In this document: positions 18,520 through 28,750 of the stretch, piece after piece
Layout: each line of letters starts with the position of its first letter
How positions within the stretch are numbered: position 1 is the first letter of the stretch
Origin: Marinomonas ushuaiensis DSM 15871
GTDB taxonomy: Bacteria; Pseudomonadota; Gammaproteobacteria; Pseudomonadales; Marinomonadaceae
Assembly (NCBI RefSeq): GCF_000521805.1
Contig: NZ_JAMB01000001.1
Span: 1-64,000 of the forward strand
Direction: 5' to 3'
Length of the DNA stretch: 64,000 nucleotides
Notes under the pieces: model-generated
Seen by the model: the letters and a program-made list of their open reading frames with translations, nothing else
What the model was told of the DNA's origin: nothing
Database searches by the model: none
Translations under genes and position numbers: made by a program

Positions 18520-18551
18520 AAAAAGAGGCGTACAAAATACCGCCTCTTTTT
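18520..18551. terminator. Terminator between tkt and epd
   Basis: The stem 18520-18530 with 18541-18551 (AAAAAGAGGCG/CGCCTCTTTTT) has a 10-base loop. It ends the tkt transcript on the minus strand, so epd-pgk-fba probably has its own promoter. Confidence 0.8.
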
Positions 18552-18568
18552 CTTATTGACCATTTATC

Positions 18569-20569
18569 TTAAATGGCTAAAACTTTATCAGCTGTCTCAA
18601 CAACATTCTCGACCGTAAAGCCAAAATGTTTTAGTAAATCACCGCCAGGAGCAGATTCACCAAAGGTTGTCATGGCAACCATAGCGCCATTAAAGCCTAC
18701 ATATTTATACCAGTAATCTGCATGTGCTGCTTCTATCGCGACACGCTTAGTAACAGAGCTTGGCAATACCGATTCTTTATACGCTGCATCTTGAGCGTCA
18801 AAGACATTGGTCGATGGCATAGAAACCACACGAACATTTTTGCCCTTAGCAGTTAATGCTTCTGCTGACGCCATAGCCAAACCAACTTCGGAACCCGTTG
18901 CCAACAAAATAAGATCTGGTGTGCCAGGGCAATCCTGAAGAACGTAACCACCTTTCGTCACATTGGCTAATTGCTCAGCACTACGTGCTTGTGCAGGCAA
19001 ACCTTGACGAGAGAAAATCAACGATGTTGGACCGTCACGACGCTCTACTGCTGATTTCCAAGCAACCGCACTTTCCGCTGCATCGCATGGACGCCATACA
19101 ACCATATTCGGCGTCATACGTAAGTTAGCTAATTGCTCAACTGGTTGATGCGTCGGGCCGTCTTCGCCTTGACCAATAGAATCATGGGTATATACGAAAA
19201 TGTTCTGTATTCCCATTAGAGCGGACATACGAACTGCATTACGCGCGTATTCCATAAACATCATGAAGGTCGCACCGTAGTTGATGAAACCACCATGCAA
19301 AGACACGCCATTCATAATACCACTCATGCCAAACTCACGAACACCGTAGTAAATGTAGTTACCAGCAGGATCTTCTTGAATACCTTTTGAGCCAGACCAT
19401 AACGTCAGGTTAGAACCGGCTAAGTCGGCAGAGCCACCCAATAATTCTGGCAACATAGCACCAAATACACCAATCGCATTTTGTGATGCTTTACGGCTGG
19501 CTATATTTTCGCCTTTGTCTTGGCTCTCTTGGATGAAAGCTTGAGCTTTCGCTTCAAAATCAGCAGGTAGTTCGCCTTTTACCACTCGACGTTCAAATTC
19601 TGCAGCCAATTCTGGGAAAGCGGCTTGATAAGCTTTGAATTTCGCATCCCACTCAACTTCGCGAGTTGCACCATTATCTTTAGCATCCCAACCAGCATAA
19701 ATATCAGCAGGAATTTCGAAAGGTGCATGTGGCCACTCAAGGAATTCACGAGCGGCTGCGATTTCTGCATCACCCAATGGAGCACCGTGACAATCGTGGC
19801 TGCCAGATTTATTTGGCGAACCAAAACCAATAATCGTTTTACAGCAAATTAATGTTGGTTTGTTTGTTTCTGCTTTTGCTGCTTCGATTGCCGCTTTAAT
19901 CGCCACTGGATCATGACCATCAACGTCAGCGATCACATGCCAACCGTAAGATTCAAAACGCTTAGGTGTGTCGTCAGTAAACCAGCCTTCAACATGACCA
20001 TCGATAGAAATACCGTTGTCATCCCAGAACGCAACCAATTTACCAAGACCCAATGTCCCAGCTAATGAACAGGCTTCATGGGAAATACCTTCCATCAAAC
20101 AACCATCACCAAGGAAGCAATAAGTATTGTGATCAACAACGTCATGGCCTTCACGGTTAAACTGTGCGGCCAATGTTTTTTCAGCAATCGCCATACCGAC
20201 CGCATTACTGATACCTGCACCTAGAGGGCCTGTTGTTGTTTCAACGCCATCGGTATAACCATACTCTGGGTGGCCTGGTGTTTTAGAGTGCAGTTGACGG
20301 AATTGCTTTATTTCTTCGATTGGCAGTTTATAACCAGACAGATGCAACAAAGAATAGATAAGCATAGAGCCATGACCGTTTGACAAAACAAAACGGTCGC
20401 GATCTACCCATTTTGAATTCTTTGGATTGTGCTTAAGGAAATCATTCCATAGCACTTCAGCGATATCCGCCATACCCATTGGTGCGCCTGGGTGTCCTGA
20501 GTTAGCTTTTTGTACGGCATCCATACTCAATGCGCGTATGGCGTTAGCAAGTTGTTTACGAGACGGCAT
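18569..20569 (-). CDS. tkt: Transketolase
   Basis: Thiamine-diphosphate enzyme of the pentose phosphate pathway, 666 residues (E. coli TktA 663). Visible: N-terminal [18 protein letters not shown], cofactor/metal motif [13 protein letters not shown], and the pyrimidine-domain segment [20 protein letters not shown]. The ATG has AGGAGTGG upstream. It is divergent from metK, as in several related genera, and is transcribed toward epd-pgk-fba. Confidence 0.97.
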   Translation of the reverse strand: MPSRKQLANAIRALSMDAVQKANSGHPGAPMGMADIAEVLWNDFLKHNPKNSKWVDRDRFVLSNGHGSMLIYSLLHLSGYKLPIEEIKQFRQLHSKTPGHPEYGYTDGVETTTGPLGAGISNAVGMAIAEKTLAAQFNREGHDVVDHNTYCFLGDGCLMEGISHEACSLAGTLGLGKLVAFWDDNGISIDGHVEGWFTDDTPKRFESYGWHVIADVDGHDPVAIKAAIEAAKAETNKPTLICCKTIIGFGSPNKSGSHDCHGAPLGDAEIAAAREFLEWPHAPFEIPADIYAGWDAKDNGATREVEWDAKFKAYQAAFPELAAEFERRVVKGELPADFEAKAQAFIQESQDKGENIASRKASQNAIGVFGAMLPELLGGSADLAGSNLTLWSGSKGIQEDPAGNYIYYGVREFGMSGIMNGVSLHGGFINYGATFMMFMEYARNAVRMSALMGIQNIFVYTHDSIGQGEDGPTHQPVEQLANLRMTPNMVVWRPCDAAESAVAWKSAVERRDGPTSLIFSRQGLPAQARSAEQLANVTKGGYVLQDCPGTPDLILLATGSEVGLAMASAEALTAKGKNVRVVSMPSTNVFDAQDAAYKESVLPSSVTKRVAIEAAHADYWYKYVGFNGAMVAMTTFGESAPGGDLLKHFGFTVENVVETADKVLAI

Positions 20570-20804
20570 GGTTATTCCACTCCTGATGGCTTAACGAACA
20601 AATAGAAAGAACATTCTCTACAGGATAGAGCCACCATGCAATGCTGGCACCACCGTTATGCCCAAACAATGAGCAAAGAAAATGAAATGACATAAAATCT
20701 GCACCATCGTAACAAAAAAACCGCCTTTTGCCTCATTAAAATCCACATCTCTGGTTGATATTTAACCCGCTCTAGTTCATCATTCGCCACTTAACAGCGT
20801 CGAT
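20570..20804. other. Upstream spacer of the tkt/metK divergent region
   Basis: This first part of a 365-base divergent spacer carries the tkt upstream sequences and no gene. The metK promoter and leader fill the rest. Confidence 0.4.
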
Positions 20805-20832
20805 TTGTCTCGGCTTGCGGGCGCTATATAAA
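20805..20832 (+). promoter_or_regulatory. Putative sigma-70 promoter of metK
   Basis: TTGTCT (20805-20810) and TATAAA (20827-20832) are 16 bases apart. Transcription would start near 20838-20840, at the edge of the first hairpin arm of the leader. The box match is moderate; an earlier start cannot be excluded. Confidence 0.45.
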
Positions 20833-20934
20833 CTCAGCTAAACAGATGCGCAAGAACCTGTTTAGCATTTTTATGCAAAACAGGTTTTTTTATGCCTGTT
20901 TAGCGACTAACTCAGCTAAAGAGGAACACTCCTT
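20831..20934 (+). promoter_or_regulatory. Attenuator-like metK leader with mutually exclusive hairpins
   Basis: An intrinsic terminator (AACCTGTTT 20855-20863 with AAACAGGTT 20878-20886, inner stem GCAT/ATGC, then seven T to 20891) stands 44 bases before the metK start codon. Its 5' arm overlaps CTGTTTAGC (20858-20866), which pairs perfectly with GCTAAACAG (20837-20845), so one stem excludes the other. CTGTTTAGC occurs again at 20896-20904, and AACTCAGCTAAA occurs twice (20831-20842, 20909-20920), the second copy touching the GAGGA ribosome site. This looks like a regulatory leader; the signal it senses is unknown and I do not recognise a SAM riboswitch class. Confidence 0.7.
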
Positions 20935-22098
20935 ATGTCCGAATATTCTTTATTTACTTCTGAATCTGTTTCAGAAGGCCATCCAGATAAAATTGCAGAC
21001 CAAGTCTCTGACGCCATTCTTGATGCGATCCTTGCAGAAGACCCAGAAGCACGAGTTGCTTGTGAAACCATGGTCAAAACAGGCATGGTTCTGGTTGCAG
21101 GTGAAGTTCGTACAAACGCTTGGGTCGATATTGAAGAAATTGCTCGCGGTGTGATTCGTGAAATTGGCTACAACAGTTCAGACATGGGCTTCGACTGGGA
21201 ATCCTGCGCCGTTATGAATGCCATCGGCAAACAATCTGCAGACATCGCAGTGGGTGTTGACGAAGCCAACGAAAAAGAGCTTGGTGCCGGCGACCAAGGT
21301 TTGATGTTTGGTTTTGCGACTAACGAAACCGATGTATTAATGCCTGCACCTATTACTTACGCTCATCGCCTAGTGCAACGCCAAGCCGAAGTTCGTAAAA
21401 ATGGCACACTTGGTTTTCTTCGCCCGGATGCAAAAAGCCAAGTCACTTTCCGCTATGATGAAAACGGAAAGCCATGCGCAATTGATGCTGTCGTTTTATC
21501 AACACAACACAGCGCGGCCGTAAAACAAGCAGATCTTCGTGAAGCTGTAATGGAAGAAATCATCAAGCCTGTTCTTCCTGCAGAATGGTTATCAAAAGAA
21601 ACCAAATACTTCATCAACCCAACAGGGCAGTTCATCATTGGCGGACCTGTTGGAGACTGTGGTTTAACTGGCCGTAAAATCATCGTTGATACTTACGGTG
21701 GTATGGCTCGTCACGGTGGCGGCGCCTTCTCTGGTAAAGATCCATCAAAGGTAGACCGTTCTGCTGCTTACGCAGGTCGCTATGTCGCGAAGAACATTGT
21801 TGCAGCCGGTTTAGCGGACAAATGTGAGATCCAAATTTCCTACGCGATCGGTGTGGCTGAGCCAACGTCTATCAGTATCAATACGTTTGGCACAGGCAAA
21901 GTAAGTGATGCAGTCATAAGCCAGCTTGTTCGTGAGCACTTTGAATTGCGCCCAGCAGGCCTTATTAAAATGTTGGATCTGAAGCGTCCAATTTACTTAC
22001 CAACCGCCGCATATGGTCACTTTGGTCGTGAAGGTGAAAACTTTACTTGGGAAAGAACAGACAAAGTTGACGCCTTGCGCAAAGCCGCTGGTTTATAA
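20935..22098 (+). CDS. metK: S-adenosylmethionine synthetase
   Basis: Makes S-adenosylmethionine from methionine and ATP. The 387 residues fit the family. Visible: [21 protein letters not shown] (first family block), the ATP-binding hexapeptide region [10 protein letters not shown], and the P-loop-like [19 protein letters not shown]. It has a strong ribosome site (GAGGA, 10 bases upstream) and a structured leader with a terminator. It is followed by rsmE after its own terminator. Confidence 0.98.
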   Translation: MSEYSLFTSESVSEGHPDKIADQVSDAILDAILAEDPEARVACETMVKTGMVLVAGEVRTNAWVDIEEIARGVIREIGYNSSDMGFDWESCAVMNAIGKQSADIAVGVDEANEKELGAGDQGLMFGFATNETDVLMPAPITYAHRLVQRQAEVRKNGTLGFLRPDAKSQVTFRYDENGKPCAIDAVVLSTQHSAAVKQADLREAVMEEIIKPVLPAEWLSKETKYFINPTGQFIIGGPVGDCGLTGRKIIVDTYGGMARHGGGAFSGKDPSKVDRSAAYAGRYVAKNIVAAGLADKCEIQISYAIGVAEPTSISINTFGTGKVSDAVISQLVREHFELRPAGLIKMLDLKRPIYLPTAAYGHFGREGENFTWERTDKVDALRKAAGL

Positions 22099-22117
22099 TT
22101 TCCTAGTTTTCAGATAT

Positions 22118-22174
22118 AAAGCCTTCTTTTGCCTTACTTTTTTAATAGAATGTAAGAGCTAAAGAAGGCTTTTT
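22118..22174 (+). terminator. Terminator of metK
   Basis: A 12-bp perfect stem (22118-22129 with 22161-22172) with an inner CTTAC/GTAAG pairing is followed by T residues. It lies 19 bases after the metK stop codon and before rsmE. Confidence 0.85.
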
Positions 22175-22204
22175 CATTTCTATTTTTCAAACACAGGACA
22201 AGGT

Positions 22205-22939
22205 ATGCGTATCCCACGAGTTTTTATCGACACTGAACTTAATGAAAATACTGTCATTGCCTTACCTGATTCCACGTTTCAGCATCTATGTAAAGTACTG
22301 CGTCTAAGGTCTGATCACCCTCTTCGAGTATTTAACGGTAAAGGTGGTCAATTTCACGCAACCTTATGTGATGTAGAAAAACGCTCAGCAAACATTTCCA
22401 TTACTCAATGCGAACCTCTTAATAATGAATCGCCCATTCAAGTTACTATAGGGCAAACTCTGTCCCGCGGTGAGCGTATGGACTACGCGATCCAAAAAGC
22501 CGTGGAAGCGGGTGTTTATGCGATACAACCGCTATTCAGCGAACGGTGTGAAGTGAAGCTGCAAAATGATAGAGTTGAAAAACGCTTACAACATTGGCAA
22601 CAAATCGCCATTAGCGCTGCAGAACAATGCGGAAGAGGCATTATACCTATAGTCCATCCACCGAAAGAATTGCATAATTGGGTCGGAGAATGTAACGAAA
22701 TGTTAAAATTCACCTTACATCACCATAGCGCAAAACCTATTGCTAATTTTGCACGCCCCTCCGGTAATCAGATATGTCTGCTGATAGGTCCAGAAGGTGG
22801 GCTCACCGAGAACGAAGTGCAACTCGCTGAAAAAAAAGGATTTAATGCTATTACTCTTGGTCCACGAGTCCTCAGAACAGAGACGGCTCCGGTTGTTGCA
22901 TTAAGTGTCATTAATACTTTATGGGGCGACATTTCATAA
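22205..22939 (+). CDS. rsmE: 16S rRNA m3U1498 methyltransferase
   Basis: Methylates N3 of U1498 in 16S rRNA with AdoMet. The 244 residues match E. coli RsmE (243). Visible: N-terminal PUA-like domain with HLCKVLRLRSDHPLRVFNGKGG, and the SPOUT knot with LLIGPEGGLTENEV and LGPRVLRTETAPV. AdoMet comes from the upstream metK product, though a terminator separates the genes. Confidence 0.96.
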   Translation: MRIPRVFIDTELNENTVIALPDSTFQHLCKVLRLRSDHPLRVFNGKGGQFHATLCDVEKRSANISITQCEPLNNESPIQVTIGQTLSRGERMDYAIQKAVEAGVYAIQPLFSERCEVKLQNDRVEKRLQHWQQIAISAAEQCGRGIIPIVHPPKELHNWVGECNEMLKFTLHHHSAKPIANFARPSGNQICLLIGPEGGLTENEVQLAEKKGFNAITLGPRVLRTETAPVVALSVINTLWGDIS

Positions 22940-23047
22940 ATTTTCATACGATAAATCAAATAATAAGTGACTAACAGAATCACTACATATTCAGATTAAG
23001 AATGGGCTTATTATTAAACTAGTATAAAATTAAGGATAAATAATCAC

Positions 23048-24547
23048 ATGCTTAACAAAATCGCTTTAACTTGCATAAGCTATATAAGTGCTATTTTTTT
23101 ATCGGCTAGCGTACACGCAATAACGCTAGAAGAAGCCACTTATACAGCAATAGAAAACAGCCCGGAAGTAAGGCAGGCCATTGCATTATATCGAGAAATT
23201 AAAGAAAGCGCTGACGCAGCACGCCGTTCAGGCTATTACCCAAGCATTGACCTTTCCGCAGGAATAGGTCACGAAACAACCTACGATTATAATTCAACGT
23301 CGCAAGACGTCGACCTGACTCGTCGAGAGCTAACCTTAGCTTTAAATCAGCCTATCTTTGGCGGCTTTTCAACAGAAAACGAAGTGAAAAGATTGCTTAG
23401 TGAAGCAGAGGCTGACCGCTGGAGCGCACTTATTTCTGTAGAAAATACTGCTCTAGAAGTTGCTCAAGTTTATGCTGACATTTTGCGTTACCGGGAGCTT
23501 GTCACCCTTGCTGAGATGAATTTAGAAGCACATCAGCGTTTTTATGGGCAAATAAAACTAAAAAGCGATTCAGGCATTGGTCGCCAATCTGATCTAAGCC
23601 AAATTACAGCCCGCCTTGCCAAAGCGCACGCAAACCATTTGGCAGCCATTAACAATTTACTTGACGCTGAAAGTAGCTACAAAAACATTGTTGGTGAACT
23701 TCCTCCTGAAGAACTTATTTACCCAGTACCCGATCGCAACTTACTCCCAGCAGATTTAGAAACCGCGATTAGCGACTCTCTAAGACAAAACCCTGCGATT
23801 GAGGGCGCTTACTGGGACATTATTGCGACAGAAAGCAGTACAAAATTAATAGAGGCGGAAAAGTATCCAACCGTTAACTTTGTACTAGAACGTACATGGA
23901 ACAACAACATAGACGGTGATGAAGGGTCTAGTGAAGATCTTCTTGCCATGGTACGACTGAACTACAATATCTACAGTGGTGGTTCTTATAAAAACAACAA
24001 AGAAGCCGCTGTTCAGCAAAACATCCAAGCAACTGAAATTCGTCGTAATACAATCAGAGATACAGAACTTACTGCTCGCTTAGCATGGGCAGCCTATGAA
24101 GCCACAACAGGTCAGAAAAAACACATTCAACAATATGTCATAGCGACAAAAGAGTCTCAACTCGCTTATGAAAAACAATTTCGCTTAGGCCGTCGAACCT
24201 TGTTGGACTTACTCGATAGTGAAAACGAACTTTTCCAAGCTCGCCAAGATTACGTTAATGCCGACTACGATGGGCTTTTTTCAGAGTTTCGTTTGTTTAA
24301 TGCAAAAGGTGAGTTGATGCGCGCATTCCGTATTTATCGCCCTCAATTACTTGGATTCAATGACTCATACGATGAAAAAAATGCACCTTCAATAGAAAAG
24401 CAAAGCGCTATTAATGAACTACAAGAAGCGGAAGCAGCGTCTCAGCTAAATACTGATACCGATGTTCAAGCAATACCTGAAAACACAGGAAGTGATTTAG
24501 AAAGTGAACTATTCCTAGAAGCAAATGAAAACTCTGGTAGCTGGTAA
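23048..24547 (+). CDS. TolC-family outer-membrane channel protein
   Basis: A 499-residue outer-membrane efflux protein of the TolC/type I secretion class. A signal peptide (residues 1-24, cut after VHA) precedes ITLEEATYTAIENSPEV, the typical start of the mature OEP fold; two long alpha-helical repeats follow, with QPIFGGFSTENEV and YNIYSGGSYKNN at equivalent places in the two halves. The acidic C-terminal tail after about residue 440 is beyond the fold. No inner-membrane exporter or adaptor gene is next to it, so its partner (drug efflux or protein secretion) is unknown. Confidence 0.9.
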   Translation: MLNKIALTCISYISAIFLSASVHAITLEEATYTAIENSPEVRQAIALYREIKESADAARRSGYYPSIDLSAGIGHETTYDYNSTSQDVDLTRRELTLALNQPIFGGFSTENEVKRLLSEAEADRWSALISVENTALEVAQVYADILRYRELVTLAEMNLEAHQRFYGQIKLKSDSGIGRQSDLSQITARLAKAHANHLAAINNLLDAESSYKNIVGELPPEELIYPVPDRNLLPADLETAISDSLRQNPAIEGAYWDIIATESSTKLIEAEKYPTVNFVLERTWNNNIDGDEGSSEDLLAMVRLNYNIYSGGSYKNNKEAAVQQNIQATEIRRNTIRDTELTARLAWAAYEATTGQKKHIQQYVIATKESQLAYEKQFRLGRRTLLDLLDSENELFQARQDYVNADYDGLFSEFRLFNAKGELMRAFRIYRPQLLGFNDSYDEKNAPSIEKQSAINELQEAEAASQLNTDTDVQAIPENTGSDLESELFLEANENSGSW

Positions 24548-24834
24548 GTAACGACTCTAGGTTCTCTCAGGCAAAGATTGATTAATCGTAACAACACAAT
24601 AAAAACGATGAATTAATCTTTTGCCAAATTGTTAAAAGCTTCGTATTTCGAATGATAACTCTCAACTCAATATTTAAGTTTCCCTCTTACAATGTCCAAT
24701 TCACATTTCCTAGCATAAGTATCTGCACAAGATAGGTATTTTTCCTTCTCAGCGCGCCCATATTTCTATAGCATCAGTATTTATTAAATAGATTTTTCAA
24801 GCACAAAACGCTGCTTCGTTTTAGGAAACACCAT

Positions 24835-25782
24835 ATGACTATCAAACTCGGCATTGTTATGGATCCAATTTCATCCATAAACTACAAAAAAGACACCTCT
24901 CTCGCCATGTTATGGGCTGCCGCTGAAAAAGGCTGGCAATTATTCTACATGGAGCAAAAGGACTTATTTTTAGACAATGGCAAAGCATACGCTATGTCTC
25001 GTCCACTGAATGTCTATAAAGACCCAGCACATTTTTACGATCTTGGTGAAGAAAGTAAAACGCCTTTAGGTGATTTGGACGTTATTTTAATGCGAAAAGA
25101 TCCGCCGTTTGACAGTGAATTTGTCTACAGCACCATGATTCTCGAGCAAGCAGAAAGAGATGGCGCCCTTGTCGTAAATGATCCCAAAAGTATACGCGAC
25201 TGCAATGAAAAGCTTTTTGCGACTCAATTCCCTCAATGCTGCCCACCAGTATTAGTGACACGAAGAGCCGATTTGCTAAAAGCGTTTCATAAAGAGCACG
25301 GTGACGTCATCTTCAAACCTCTTGATGGCATGGGCGGCACCTCTATTTTTCGCTTAAAGCCTGATGACTCTAACGTCAGCGTAATTATCGAAACCCTCAC
25401 TAAACTTGGCGCCGAACAAACAATGGCACAAAAATTTATCCCAGAAATCAAAGAAGGCGATAAACGTATCTTAGTCGTCAATGGTGAGCCCGTACCTTTT
25501 GCACTAGCACGAATCCCTGCATCTGGAGAAACGCGTGGTAATTTAGCGGCTGGAGGTCGTGGCGAAGGACGACCATTAACGGATCGTGACCGTTGGATTT
25601 GCGATCAGGTCATTCCATCACTAAAAGAAAAAGGATTAATGTTTGTTGGCTTAGATGTAATCGGAGATTACCTTACAGAAATCAATGTAACGAGCCCAAC
25701 TTGCGTACGAGAACTGGATAACCAGTTTGGTCTCAACATTGCCATGATTCTGATAGAAGCCATAGAAAAGCGACTTCAGTAA
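24835..25782 (+). CDS. gshB: Glutathione synthetase
   Basis: ATP-grasp enzyme that joins gamma-glutamylcysteine and glycine, 315 residues (E. coli 316). Visible: N-terminal KLGIVMDPISSINYKKD, ATP-grasp segments IFKPLDGMGGTSIFRL and FIPEIKEGDKRILVVNGEPV, and the metal-binding EINVTSPTCVREL. A TonB-like gene follows 6 bases later, the gshB-tonB order known from pseudomonads. Confidence 0.97.
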   Translation: MTIKLGIVMDPISSINYKKDTSLAMLWAAAEKGWQLFYMEQKDLFLDNGKAYAMSRPLNVYKDPAHFYDLGEESKTPLGDLDVILMRKDPPFDSEFVYSTMILEQAERDGALVVNDPKSIRDCNEKLFATQFPQCCPPVLVTRRADLLKAFHKEHGDVIFKPLDGMGGTSIFRLKPDDSNVSVIIETLTKLGAEQTMAQKFIPEIKEGDKRILVVNGEPVPFALARIPASGETRGNLAAGGRGEGRPLTDRDRWICDQVIPSLKEKGLMFVGLDVIGDYLTEINVTSPTCVRELDNQFGLNIAMILIEAIEKRLQ

Positions 25783-25788
25783 TTTAGT

Positions 25789-26649
25789 ATGCGAACAATA
25801 GATAAATTTTCCGTCGCGCTTTTCATCGCCATTAGCTTACATGTGCTAATGGTGATGGCTGTCGGCTTTGATTTTACACTTCCATCTCCAAAGCCAAAAA
25901 CGCTCGAAATAACCCTAGTTCAACATACGACAAAAGCGCCTATTGAGGCTGACTTTATTGCGCAGGCAAATCAACAGGCCAGCGGAACGGAACTGCGTAA
26001 ACAAAAACTGACCACCACAGAAAACTCACGTTTTTTATCTGACAAGATACAAGAAATATCACCACCCGTTCAGCCTCAGCTGGCTTCTGCAGAGCCTATC
26101 GATGAACCTAGCTTGCTAGCAACAAATGACCAAGAAGCGGTTTTCGAAGTTGCCAAGGAACCAGAACAAGAAACAAAAACACTTGAAGAAAAATTTCTCG
26201 GCGAAACGCAAATCCCAAGTCATCTTTCTAATGACATAGCCACGCTAGAAGCCCTTCTCGATCAACAACGCCAATCCTATGCTAAGCGCCCAAGAATCCG
26301 TCGTTTAACCTCAGTATCTGCTAAAGCCGCCATTGATGCTCAATACCTTGATGATTGGCGACGAAGAATCGAGCGAATCGGTAACATCCATTATCCAGAA
26401 GAAGCCAAGCGTAACCATGTATATGGCGAACTGCGCTTAGCTGTGATTTTATCGCCTAATGGATATGTTGATGACATAGAGGTTTTACACTCTTCTGGCA
26501 CTCGCATTCTTGATGATGCCGCCATGCGAATTGTCCGTTTAGCAGAACCTTTTCAAACCTTTCCAAGTGAGCTTAAAAAAGAAGTGGATAAACTAGAGAT
26601 TATTCGCACATGGCGCTTTATTCCAGGTAATCAGCTACGCAGTCAATAA
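25789..26649 (+). CDS. TonB-like energy transducer
   Basis: A 286-residue protein with one N-terminal membrane helix (about residues 8-28), a charged periplasmic linker of about 150 residues, and a C-terminal TonB domain (YPEEAKRNHVYGELRLAVIL, later IIRTWRFIPGN). Proteins of this type in the gshB neighbourhood of pseudomonads (TonB3) are linked to twitching motility rather than iron uptake; that role here is inference. No exbB/exbD genes are next to it. Confidence 0.85.
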   Translation: MRTIDKFSVALFIAISLHVLMVMAVGFDFTLPSPKPKTLEITLVQHTTKAPIEADFIAQANQQASGTELRKQKLTTTENSRFLSDKIQEISPPVQPQLASAEPIDEPSLLATNDQEAVFEVAKEPEQETKTLEEKFLGETQIPSHLSNDIATLEALLDQQRQSYAKRPRIRRLTSVSAKAAIDAQYLDDWRRRIERIGNIHYPEEAKRNHVYGELRLAVILSPNGYVDDIEVLHSSGTRILDDAAMRIVRLAEPFQTFPSELKKEVDKLEIIRTWRFIPGNQLRSQ

Positions 26650-26673
26650 CGGTTGGCTGTTAATTTTAAGCAC

Positions 26674-26702
26674 AAAAAAGCCCTCACTCAGAGGGCTTTT
26701 TT
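26674..26702. terminator. Bidirectional terminator between tonB-like gene and rpoH
   Basis: A 12-bp stem (26674-26685 with 26691-26702) with a 5-base loop has six A before and six T after, and serves the two converging genes. Confidence 0.92.
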
Positions 26703-26745
26703 GTCTTAGCTAATTTGATTATCAACTATCGCAATGAAAACATCA

Positions 26746-27612
26746 TCAATCGAATTGACCGTCACCCATAGCAAGACGTATTTTCTTCATTGCGTTCTTT
26801 TCAAGCTGACGAATGCGTTCTGCAGAAACGCCATATTCATCGGCCAATTCATGCAAAGTCGATTTCGCATCAGACAACCACCGCTGAACTAAAATATTAC
26901 GGCTACGCTCGTCAAGATCAGCCATAGCGACTTCAAGGCGTTGATTAGAATCTTCTGTCCAATTACCGTTTTCAAGTAGAGTAGCTGGGTCAGAACGATG
27001 ATCTTCAAGATACTGCGATGGCGCTTGGAATGCACTTTCATCATCGTCATCTGCAGACGCATCGAACGCCATATCAGAAGAACTTAAACGCCCTTCCATT
27101 TGACGAACAACTTCAGGCGTCACGCCTAAATCACTGGCAACAGATTCTACTTCTGAATTACTGAACCAAGATAAGGTTTTCTTCGCACTACGTAAATTAA
27201 AAAACATCTTACGTTGCGCTTTCGTTGTCGCAACTTTCACGATACGCCAGTTTTTTAAAATAAATTCATGAATCTCGGCTTTAATCCAATGCACAGCAAA
27301 AGAAACAAGACGCACACCCACTTCTGGGTTAAAACGTTTCACGGCTTTCATCAAGCCAACATTACCTTCTTGGATTAAGTCACCTTGTGCCAACCCATAT
27401 CCGGAATAACTTTTCGCAATATGAGCAACAAATCTCAAATGCGACATAACCAATGTTCGAGCTGCTTCTAAGTCTTCTTTGTAATAAAGACGTTCCGCCA
27501 ATGCTTTTTCTTCGTCGGCCGATAAAATAGGAATACGACCAATCGCTTGCATATAAGATTCTAGGTTCTGGCCTGGAATCATCATGTCTGTAGGCTGTAG
27601 AGTTTTACTCAT
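26746..27612 (-). CDS. rpoH: RNA polymerase heat-shock sigma factor (sigma-32)
   Basis: Directs RNA polymerase to heat-shock promoters. The 288 residues match RpoH (284 in E. coli). Visible: region 2 with [21 protein letters not shown], the RpoH-specific box QRKMFFNLR, and the region 4 helix-turn-helix [25 protein letters not shown]. It lies downstream of ftsX in the conserved ftsY-ftsE-ftsX-rpoH order. Confidence 0.97.
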   Translation of the reverse strand: MSKTLQPTDMMIPGQNLESYMQAIGRIPILSADEEKALAERLYYKEDLEAARTLVMSHLRFVAHIAKSYSGYGLAQGDLIQEGNVGLMKAVKRFNPEVGVRLVSFAVHWIKAEIHEFILKNWRIVKVATTKAQRKMFFNLRSAKKTLSWFSNSEVESVASDLGVTPEVVRQMEGRLSSSDMAFDASADDDDESAFQAPSQYLEDHRSDPATLLENGNWTEDSNQRLEVAMADLDERSRNILVQRWLSDAKSTLHELADEYGVSAERIRQLEKNAMKKIRLAMGDGQFD

Positions 27613-27742
27613 CTCTGTGTCACCTTCTTAGTTGTTCATATTTAATATGGAAAAATATTACCAAGTAAACGCTGCAAGTGTGTGGCATAAATGTGAATAA
27701 ATCATGGCTATTACCTTAATACTGATTCTAGCCCTTTATGAA

Positions 27743-28750
27743 TCACTGCAGTTCTATCGTTGCTATATGGCGGTTAACGGCAATCCAAGCCCCAAACACA
27801 CCAACGAACGCGCTAATAGTTAAACACAAAACGATCTCATCTGCATTAAAAGTCTGTAGTTGGAAACCACTTTGATAGGACTCAATCAATCTCTCTGCTG
27901 GCGCACTTACCCACCAGCTAAGTAAGAGAATACAAAGGCTAGCAAAAAATCCACCTAACACTCCAAACCAAAACCCCATGTATAAAAATGGTCGACGAAT
28001 GTAGCTGTCTGTTGCACCGACTAGCTTCATTACAAGTACTTCATCACGACGGCTTTCTACCGACATTCGAATGGTATTACCTACAATTAAAAGTACCGCC
28101 ACGACCAGTAAAACCGACAAGGCATACACAAAACGCTGCCCAAAACTCAGTATGTTCGCAAGACGCTGTAACCATTGTGCATCTAACTCTGCGTGTTCCA
28201 CTTCTTTTTGAGACGCCAGTTGATCTCGTAATGCCTGTAAATTCGATATAGTCGCAATATCAACAACCTCTTTTGGAATAACACGCAACACAATAGGCAA
28301 AGGATTTTCAGGTAAAGACGAAAGAATCTGTTCATAACCGCTCGAACTCTCAAAGTATCGCAGGCCTTCTTCTTTCGAAATGTATTCCACTGACGCCACA
28401 TCTGGTTGCGCAGAAATACGGTGTGACAAGGCAAGCGCTTGAGTATCTTCTAAGTCTGAAAAAAGGTAGAGAGTAATGACTGACTGCTGTTCCCATTGAT
28501 CCGTCACTGATTGTACATTCTTTAATAGAACATACAGACCACCCGGCAAAGACAAAGCAATCGCAATCACCATCACTGTCATCACACTCGACAATGGGTA
28601 ATTCACCAAGCGCATAAAGCTCTCGATAAAAGTAGCCTGATGTTGTCGGAAATATTTCCCTGGGTTAAACACAGTACGTGTCGGCCAATTATGCTTGGTC
28701 GCTTTTATGGATTGTCTGGTTGCACCTCGTTGATTCGGCTTCTGTGCCAT
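27743..28750 (-). CDS. ftsX: Cell division protein FtsX
   Basis: Membrane subunit of the FtsEX complex, which couples ATP hydrolysis to activation of septal murein hydrolases. It has 335 residues: a basic cytoplasmic N-terminus of about 45 residues, a first membrane helix at about 52-75, a periplasmic domain, and three more helices. The gene starts immediately after the ftsE stop codon. The N-terminal extension is similar in size to that of other gammaproteobacterial FtsX. Confidence 0.95.
   Translation of the reverse strand: MAQKPNQRGATRQSIKATKHNWPTRTVFNPGKYFRQHQATFIESFMRLVNYPLSSVMTVMVIAIALSLPGGLYVLLKNVQSVTDQWEQQSVITLYLFSDLEDTQALALSHRISAQPDVASVEYISKEEGLRYFESSSGYEQILSSLPENPLPIVLRVIPKEVVDIATISNLQALRDQLASQKEVEHAELDAQWLQRLANILSFGQRFVYALSVLLVVAVLLIVGNTIRMSVESRRDEVLVMKLVGATDSYIRRPFLYMGFWFGVLGGFFASLCILLLSWWVSAPAERLIESYQSGFQLQTFNADEIVLCLTISAFVGVFGAWIAVNRHIATIELQ

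Noticed and set aside
20831..20934. A known SAM or SAH riboswitch upstream of metK
   Set aside because: I could not find the conserved cores of the classes that I know, so I describe only the terminator and competing stems.
20846..21154. An open frame of 102 codons that starts in the metK leader and overlaps metK
   Set aside because: It has no ribosome site, most of it is out of frame inside metK, and its first codons are explained by the hairpin arms.
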